In this document: piece by piece, positions 56,590 to 64,000 of the stretch | Position numbering within the stretch: the stretch's first letter is position 1 | Layout: every line of letters starts with the position of its first letter | DNA from: Symbiodinium natans | Lineage: Eukaryota > Sar > Dinophyceae > Suessiales > Symbiodiniaceae | Length of the DNA: 64,000 nt | Direction of reading: 5' to 3' | Assembly: GCA_905221605.1 (NCBI GenBank) | Contig: CAJNDS010002799.1 | Coordinates: forward strand, 122,001 to 186,000 | The notes under the pieces: model-generated | The model's input: the letters and a program-made list of their open reading frames with translations, nothing else | What the model was told of the DNA's origin: nothing | Databases searched by the model: none | Translations under genes and position numbers: made by a program

Positions 56590-56745
56590 TAGAAGTCGGC
56601 GCTCATTGTTGAAGACCCTGTGGAGCAGGTGGCATGCGATGTTTCAGATGAGGATGCCAAGGCCGAATGTCCTGAGCGTACCTTCTCTTTTATGAGGCCT
56701 CGCTGGGCAGTGGCAGTGGCTGACCTTTGAAGGTTCTCGAGAACG
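56590..56745 (+). CDS. Exon-like acidic segment
   Basis: Reads SALIVEDPVEQVACDVSDED, then AKAECPERTFSFMRPRWAVA in one frame after an AG. It may be an N-terminal exon of the ion channel downstream (58.2-63.3 kb) or a separate gene. A 156-codon - strand frame overlaps it and is judged a shadow. Nothing else is supported from 56.8 to 58.2 kb except simple repeats and telomere-like sequence. Confidence 0.35.
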
Positions 56746-57061
56746 TAAACGACACTTGCCTGGTGCTGTACACCATTGAGGCTGGTTGTGGTATGTGGCA
56801 GACCAGCCTGAGGGCCATGAATGGAAAGAGTACCGGTTCCAGGTGGTGCTGAGATTGACGCTGGGCTGCATGTCAAAGACTGCTGGCAGCCAGGGCAATT
56901 GTGGCCCAAAACCGCATCTGGCTTTGGTAGAATTGAATATGCACGTACGTGCTGAAACTGAGGTTTCATTTTCGATTGCGATTCTGTGCACACGCCGTGG
57001 ACGGCATGTGGAATCTCTTTGACTTGGTAGCTCGACGCAACTAAACGCAGATTAAACAAGG

Positions 57062-57130
57062 TTTGTATTGCTGTTATTGGTGAATGTATATAGTTGGGAT
57101 ACTAGTAATGTAAACCCTACTTCATATGCT
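57062..57130. repeat. Dispersed repeat, second locus
   Basis: Matches the element at 41632-41745 (TTATTGGTGARTGTATATA followed by CCCTRCTTCAT). Confidence 0.65.
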
Positions 57131-58236
57131 CGTGCGTTGCCAAGAAGCCCTACTGACTTGGCACCTGGTTCGTTTCATATAGCTTGACAGGTATCAGGCT
57201 GACATGCAGATGGCTGATCTGCACGGAGTGCATAAGCGTCCATCCCAACAAGCTGAAAGCTGAGGTCATTGTTTGTGCAGGCGTTTTCGACCGCTGGATA
57301 TTTCCGTCAATGAATACCCATCTCGGAGTCAAGTCGCAGGCACGCTGGAGTGTTGGCACTTCGTGGTACCTCAAGTGCAATTTCTTTTGCATTTTGTAAA
57401 GCGATGGGAAGAACGTTCGAAATGCATGTTCTACGCAGGCATCCAGCTTCTGGTTGCCACTTCTACGCGGAATCCGGGTTCTAAGGCCAGGACATGTGGA
57501 AGCTGTTCCCTGCGTGGTGCATCAGAAGACAGGCAGTTCTCTAACTTCGGGACCCTTTTTTTGTCAATATATATATATATATGTATGTGTGTATGTATCT
57601 AGTATGGAACCAAGGGGTCCTAATTAGGTCGAATTACCCTACGATGCCTCTCAGACCTGAGACCTTAGGTTCATCCGCGTGGTGAAGCTTGTTGGGGCCC
57701 GGGACTCGGTCGTGCTGGGAGCTGGAGCGATATGTACATCCCCGAAGAAGGGTTTAGGGTTTAGGCTTTAGGGGTCAGGTTTTAGGAGTACCGTTGGGCA
57801 ACACTTAAGGGATGAGACGGTTGCCTTCTTGGTTCAAAGCTAAACTTGGGAGGTGTAGGTTTTGACTCCCTAGTGTTTCTTGGAGAGCCTCTACCCCTCA
57901 ACATCCCTCGACCCGAAGCTATCCCAGCCTAATCTCATCTAGCCTCTCAACCAAAGCATCGGTGCTTGCAGGTGCTCTTTCGCTCAGATCTTCGGTGGAC
58001 TGAGCCATGTGCTTACTTGATACCTACTTCCATGTAGTGGGTGGGGCATGACATGACCAGGAATGTTTCATGCCGGTAGTAACCGCCCTGTCACCACCCC
58101 ACCGCCCGACTCCCGAGCACCACTTCTAAGGGGTGTCGCCTTTGCATCAGCCGCAAACTCAGTCTGAATATACATCTCGACCTGTTTCGGAAGCTTCTGA
58201 TGCGGAGCATTGACGGGATGGCGCTCGCTTTTCAAG

Positions 58237-61200
58237 GTGGTCTCTGCAGTGATCATCACAAGCGTGATACTCATGGGCTAGGAGCCCAGGGCGCTCAGTG
58301 CATCCCGATTTTGCAGCCACAGACGTTGCAGAATATGTTGTTTACGCAGAGGCCTGGAGACAGACATCCAGTCTCCGCTATGGCAGCCCATTAATGACTT
58401 GGCCAGCAACTTTGCATTGCAGAGACTGCTTCATTTGGTCCCGGATAGCGGGGGTGCCGTGCTTCGAGCAGCGCCAACCCTGCTAAGGTTTTGTTGTTCT
58501 TCGTTTTTGAGCTGGCCGCTCGCACCTCAGACAGCTGTCGAAAACATTGACTGCCTGGGACAGCCTGTAGTCCGCCCTCCGAAATCTGGGCACATTCTCT
58601 CACGCCGTACTTTCTGCATGCCAGCAGTTTATTTCTATCTGGTCTGGCGTGCTGCTTCCTGCTGGTTTTGTGCTACTGTAAGCTATATTACGCTGCCCGG
58701 GCTCCTCAATCTTACGCGGGGCGTGCGCTTCTCCGGACCTGATCTGCAGCGGCAAGGAACAAGGTTCGCCATAGGAACAGCGTGTGCATAGTGTACCTGC
58801 GGCTGGTATCCGTGAGCATAGCCATAGCCTGGGTGTCCCATAGCGTGCCACACGTGGATGTTGAAACGGGAACCTTCAATTATTCAACCTGCTCGGCTTC
58901 CTGTACGGTCCCCGTAGACAGGTAGTGGTGGAAGCCAACTTTGAGCATATGAGCGACCCCCCACGCGGTTGCTTCAAATGTGTCTACAGTGTTGCGCAAA
59001 ATCTCGGAAATGCTCAGAGACGAGGTGACGCACACACTCACGCGGGAGTCATGGCACGCAGCAATGTGGGAATAGTTGACTGCGAGCCTTCTGTTCCGGA
59101 GCGAGTATAAACGCGGAAGCCACATTTACGGTCTGTGAGCGCCTGTCATAAATGGAAAGGAGGCCCGATGAACCCACGCACTTAGCAGACTTAGCTACGG
59201 TTTGCACTTGTGTGAAGAACAGACTGCAAGTGCGAAAAGGCAAACGTAGAATCATAGAAGAGCACCGGGGGCCAGAGGTCAATATCCGAAAGCAGGGCTG
59301 GCTGCACTTCTTCACCTCCGAGGATTCTCCGTTTTTTGAGTGTTGCAGCAACTTTCGACGCTTGTGGATTTGGTGAAGTGTGCAGGATCACGTCTGGAAC
59401 TGGCTGGACATGATCATCGTGGTCCTGGGCACCCTCGATCAATGGGCAGCATGGCGCAAGGGCTCCCGGCACTTGGCTTTGCTGTTCTGTTGCCAGCTTC
59501 AGGTCATAAAACTTTTTTTCATCGCGGTGTACGGCCGCGATCAGAGTCACGAGCTGGGCAGCTCGCTCATGCTCTTTCGCCTGTTGCGAATGCTCAGGAC
59601 AGGGATTTCTGAAAGATGCTATCCAAAGTTTCATACCTAACTAGGCGGAGCAAAGGCAGGTGGTGCCACAGCTGGAAAGAAGTTGAACACTTTCTTCTTG
59701 AAACTTGGGGTAGCTGGAGGATCTTGCGAGTTCTCAGGCTCGTGAAGGTGCCCGTGCCTTGCGGGGCATCTGTGGATCTGGATGTAGTCTGGTGGCGTAG
59801 CCTGGCAGCGTACCCTGGCGGCTATCCTGATCGCAGGCAGTGCAACCACTCTATTTGCTCGCGCTGGGCATTGCTGAGGCCGCTTCAGATATCGTATTTC
59901 CCATTGCAGATTCCGCGGGCTGTCGATGTAGTGCAGGGACGCGATATTTGACAGAGTGCCGCAGGGTTTGTAGCAGATGCCGAGGAGAGGGCATGGTGTT
60001 CAGAGCCGGGGGGGTCACACATGTCACACCCAATCACCGGACCCTTGAAAGAACTACGGTCGTAGTCACGTGCGTGTGCAGCAAAGCCGTTCGGCTTGCG
60101 ACGCAGGGTTTCCGGCTGCCGAGGGACCCAAAATTGTCTTTGGGAGCACCCCGGCGAGACAACGCAACGGACCCGTGACCTGCCATGACGATTCCATGAG
60201 GGCCCTATCCCGGAACCTCCACTTGAATTCGACCACTTGCCCCACTTGGTCACCTGGAAAAGCCAGTTGATTCCGCCTTGTTCGCCCTACTTGACGCACT
60301 GCGAAGTGGCATAACTGGCAGAAATGGTTCAGTTACTCCGCTTGCCTCACTTGCTTCACTTCCGCTTGTCCAACCGACTTGCTGTAACATACTGGGGAGG
60401 ACTTGGTGGGAGAACTGGGATTGGTGGGGAGTGGTCTGGTGCGTAGGTCAGTAGGTCGGACAGTGTCATACGCAGATCGGGTAACCTGAGCCGGGGATCT
60501 CAGCTGTCGGCTGCAGCGTTATCTAGATGGCGAAGCCGGAGCCTGCTTCAGCAGACAGCCCAGTCAAGAGTCAAGAAGCATGTCTTTTGCCCAACTGGGT
60601 GCACCTGTCCCACGGCGAGCATCTTTTCAAGGGCGGCCCTTTTGTGGCCGTAGGACTCCTGGGCAGATTGTGATCACTCTTGGCTTGAGCCACGGCATGC
60701 TGCTCGTCCTCTTGTCAAGGCAGTCCAGAGCATGTTCTGGGTCTTGCTGCTGACCATGGTGGCGCTCTATGCGCTCGGACCTGAGATCAGCTGAGGCCTC
60801 TCCGGAGCGCCGCCGTGAAAAGCTTTTTGTCTTCCCACCCGTGAAGGTCTGCCATCGTGATCACACGCATTGTACGAGAGACGCACATCGAGGCCAAGCG
60901 GCTTTTCTGATTCTGATGTTCTGGAAATGATGACGAGTGGCTGCACATTGCCTGCTTCATTCGGAGGATGTGCCTGAAGCTGCCAAAGCAAATTTCCAGA
61001 ACGTACCTGACTCCATGTTCACGCTCTTTGTCCTCATGAATGGTGAGGAGCTGCTGCTTGACACGCTACCAGTAGTGTTCTTGAGGGTTCATCTCCTGCA
61101 GGAGTGGCCTGACGTCATGCCCCTTTTGGATGCGCGAGGTCCTCAATGAAAGAAACCATGGCGGTGCTTAACCTGGTACGAAGAAACAGCGGGAACTCGA

Positions 61201-63269
61201 GGGCTTCTACTGAGCTCAGGTGTCCAAGTCTCAAGTTCATGTTTGTCCTCTTCATTATCATCTCCACATGGGCCTTACTGTCGGCCGGGAGCCTCGATAT
61301 CGATTTTTGCTAGTTGGTTGAGTGCCTGAAGGGACTACTAGCCCCGCGGCAATGACCATGACTAGGCCAAACATATTGATGAAAAGTTGAGCTAGCTGCC
61401 AAGGTGATGACGGGTGTAAGGGCCTGAGATTGCAGACCACGAGCATCCATGAGCTGCTCAATGCCTGTTGACCATGGAGACAGTTGGAGACTCGGAAATT
61501 GGAGATTGCTGGAGGTGGTGAGCGACAACATGATTTATGCGAGGGAGGCGCAGTCTCAAAAGGCACCGGGAGCTTCGGGAGCTTGGCTCAACTTGTGCTG
61601 CGCTGGTGTGCACATGTCATGACCGTCACAATGCCACCATTTGCGCATGGGTTGTGCATCTTTGCATCTTTGCCCTGCAACGCAGGACGATGCACTACAG
61701 GGGGAGCGTCGAGCCAAGGCGCCTCCCAATCGGCTGGATGAGTGCGTTTGCTGGTTGGCATGTGCTGCGGTGCAGACCTGGCACAAGCTTCGCCAGCAGG
61801 TCCAAAAGGCCTTGAACGACGTTTTCTTTGCCTCGCGTGGGCTCTCCTCTGACAAGAGGCCTTGCATGTCTACGCATCTGGCGAATCTGGCATTGGTTTG
61901 CAGTCTGGTGGAATGAATACAATCGCCGGCAGAGTGCCATCTTATCCTCAGCTGAAGGCTGGCGGCCAGAGACTGGCAGGACGTCTTGAAGGTTCCGTTT
62001 TATGCCAAGAAGATCATGGATGTGGTGTGGGGCTTGGTTTGGCTAGGAGTGCGTGTAAGAGTGACTTGGAGGGCCATCGGCAAAACATCATCGTGCGACA
62101 ACAACCTCCCTTTTGCGGTGCGACTTGCCGAGGTGCCCTCCGTACCCAAGAAGGCAGTCGTCTCAGCGCCTCTACCAGTAGCTGCCAGCAAACTGCCGGA
62201 CAAGCCGCAGGATCTCATTGACATGTTCGACTGGCTGGAAGCAGACGAGTCGGATTCCAAAGTCACCTTCCAGGTCCTTCACAGAGATTGCATGAGATGA
62301 TCCTTCTTCCTCGTAGCTACCGCGCGCTGCGTGTGTTGCGCCGCGCCTTTCCTGGCCCATTTTGCAGGAGGTGCTGCGCGGAGTGATGACGCTGGCCGAG
62401 CCCCCGAGCGGGAAAACCCTGCTCCAGGTTGGGTTTTGAGGGCCGTTTAAAGGGTCGTTTGGGGCACTCTGCATATGAGATCTCGGGTGGGAGCTGCGCA
62501 GAGGCCCTTGCAACTTGTCACATCCTCTTGGCAGGTTGACTCAGAGGTCAAGCAGCGATTCTCCAGGTTGCAGCAGCAGGCACCTGAAAGCACCAGAGCA
62601 AGTTGTAAAGACCACCTCAGGTCTCTGTTGCTTTGCATGAACATTGCAGTTGACTTGCAGCAGCGTCAATGTTGTCCCTCGTTGAGTGATGCGCGCACAT
62701 GCGGCGCAAACGTACGTAAATCATACTTCACGGGATACTTCCTATTGCATTCACAGGGCACCAATGTGGAGAATTGCATCGCAGAGCTCGACGAGAAAGC
62801 AGCTTACCTAGAGATTTGCTGCGCATGTAGTCACTTAGCCGTGGACAGATTTCCTGCAGTGATGGTCGTGCAAAGCTTGGTGCGCTCTAGGTGAGGGCAT
62901 CCTTTGTCATTGCCCGAGCTTGGCTGCTAGGGATTGAATTGTATACCCAAGTCTACCCTCATGGGCTCATTCTGCTTTTGGTGGCTGCTAGGTGACCATG
63001 CAGTCGATGATGGATGAGCTGTATGAGCTCGCAGGGGCACCCTATCTTGGTCCAGCGGGCCTCACTGCAGACAGACAGGAGCTCAGAAAACACTATGGAG
63101 TGCACAAAGTCTGGTGTGTGTGTCTCTGTAGGTGTGTGTGAGAGTGTGTGCCCGCTTCTCTTTGCCCTGAGATGTGCAGCTTCTAGGCATGTACCAGAAG
63201 ACGGCGTCCCCTGACGACCCTCAGCACGAGCCTCTCAGCGGCTCGCAAACTCCTTCGGAGATGACCTGA
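58237..63269 (+). CDS. Single-domain voltage-gated cation channel with EF-hand-like segment
   Basis: Exons follow an ion-transport domain. 58237-58276, S1 (VVSAVIITSVILMG); about 58300-58345, linker; 59278-59322 (VNIRKQGWLHFFTSE), then 59386-59597, S3 (DHVWNWLDMIIVVLGTLDQW) into S4. S4 continues through a 28-nt exon, 59720-59747: FRLLRMLR, then ILRVLRLVK, with a basic residue every third position. 59837-59878 (VQPLYLLALGIAE) and 60720 to about 60775 (SMFWVLLLTMVALYALG) give the S4-S5 linker and S5. 60967-61076 is the pore (NFQNVPDSMFTLFVLMNGE). 61220-61283, 61404-61415 and 61515-61562 give S6 (LKFMFVLFIIISTWALLS, VMTG, VVSDNMIYAREA). The tail is 61686-61718, 62211-62273 (DMFDWLEADESDSKVTFQ, EF-hand-like), 62368-62427, 62535-62579, 62757-62798, 62992-63058 and 63187-63269 (TGA at 63267). 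Domains of this type conduct Na+ or Ca2+; selectivity cannot be read from MNGE alone. S2, the 5' end and 61.72-62.21 kb are not fully resolved. Confidence 0.9.
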
Positions 63270-64000
63270 GGCTTCTGTGTCGTGATTGTCGTGATCGCAA
63301 TGAAACAACAGATTCAGCTTGAAGAGCCAAGCTTCAGAATGATCAGCGTGGAGAGGGGGAAGAGGGGCAACACAGTGCAACAGCAAGCTTGGAAGCGAGC
63401 ATCAAACAGGTTCGTGCTGACTATTGCTTACTGCCATACTGCTGACTACTTAGACACTCGCGATATCAAGAAACAGCATGTGTAAAGACGATGACGAAAC
63501 CTGCCTGCACTAGTTGCAGCTGGCCGATGTATCCTGTAGCTTCCTGTTGTAGACGATTGTGCTAATGTGGATGCTTTGCTGAGCTTGACTCAGCAAGTGT
63601 TTTCAACAGTGGGGCATGGGCGTCAAAGGCGCCATGTGCTGCCATGAGTTGTTGTTTCACGCTCGGTCCGGCAAAGACTCTTGCCGGTGAGACGGCCGGT
63701 GCAGGCCACAAGAAAGAGTGTCATGGTTTGAAGCTTGAGATGCTCTAGCTGCACACGATGCACTGCCATCTGACGACACCTGTCCACAGTTGTCCACACA
63801 CAGTAGGATCAATAGACGTAATCTTGACACTGCATCTTGTGCATGGTATTGACGCAGCATTTGCGGCTCCATCGTAGAAGCTAGGCTGACACCCAGCGGG
63901 TTATCACATGGCCACAGGTGGCATGAAAACCGCGTGCCCACCATGATTTTGCAGCCAATGTCGGGACCGTCGGGACCATGTCCCATGCACCACAACCACG
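63270..64000. other. Terminal stretch, no gene seen
   Basis: After the channel stop codon I find no convincing exon. A 67-codon + frame (63282-63485) and a 112-codon - frame (63657-63995) have no recognisable features. Confidence 0.5.

Noticed and set aside
61258-61566. Minus-strand frame with a hydrophobic helix (QLFINMFGLVMVIAAGLVV)
   Set aside because: Lies antisense to the channel S6 exons, which have strong family and splice support.
1-64000. Bacterial or plasmid origin (operons, GTG starts)
   Set aside because: No ribosome-binding sites or operon spacing; conserved proteins are interrupted by introns whose joins restore family alignments.

Overview
The window looks like a nuclear genome segment of a dinoflagellate, most likely a Symbiodiniaceae-type alga (organism inferred, not proven). 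It is about half G+C. The recognisable genes are cut into many short exons (12 to about 800 nt) that can be chained by reading frame and protein-family motifs. The chains need GT, GC and GA intron donors; in the joins I resolved the intron ends in AG and the downstream exon nearly always starts with G, as known for dinoflagellates. Introns carry microsatellites, 10-11 bp tandem repeats and degenerate TTTAGGG-like stretches. Every protein I could identify with confidence lies on the + strand, as in dinoflagellate unidirectional gene arrays. I saw no tRNA, rRNA, CRISPR, bacterial operon or intact spliced-leader relic.

Layout. 1-4.1 kb: exon-like fragments, one on the - strand with a consensus donor. 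4.9-5.9 kb: J-domain (DnaJ-like) gene. 6.4-7.4 kb: C2-domain gene, possibly part of the same transcription unit. 10-12.9 kb: unassigned exons. 13.2-15 kb: Ser/Thr kinase with a DFD activation motif. 17.7-20.5 kb: helical protein of unknown function. 21-22.8 kb: microsatellites and a duplicated 150-bp segment.

24.0-37.1 kb: one CobW/G3E GTPase (metallochaperone) gene that I could follow almost completely over about 17 exons. Its 3.9-kb first intron contains an entire GH1 beta-glucosidase gene on the same strand (25.4-27.9 kb). Its 5-kb fifth intron contains a 4.1-kb structure bounded by two 775-bp direct repeats with no differences seen; the repeats carry decayed ankyrin repeats and the interior carries a 340-aa ORF.

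38.6-42.2 kb: protein-L-isoaspartate methyltransferase-like (PCMTD-type) gene. 43.4-44.6 kb: bestrophin-like anion channel. 46-48 kb: unassigned acidic exons. 48-56 kb: only scattered exon-like pieces. 58.2-63.3 kb: single-domain voltage-gated cation channel with C-terminal EF-hand-like segment, followed to its stop codon.

The genes do not form an evident pathway. The main points of interest are gene architecture (nested gene, GA/GC donors with mirrored exon ends, 12-28 nt microexons) and the repeat-flanked insertion. Exon joins were made by eye from frame and family motifs and need transcript support.
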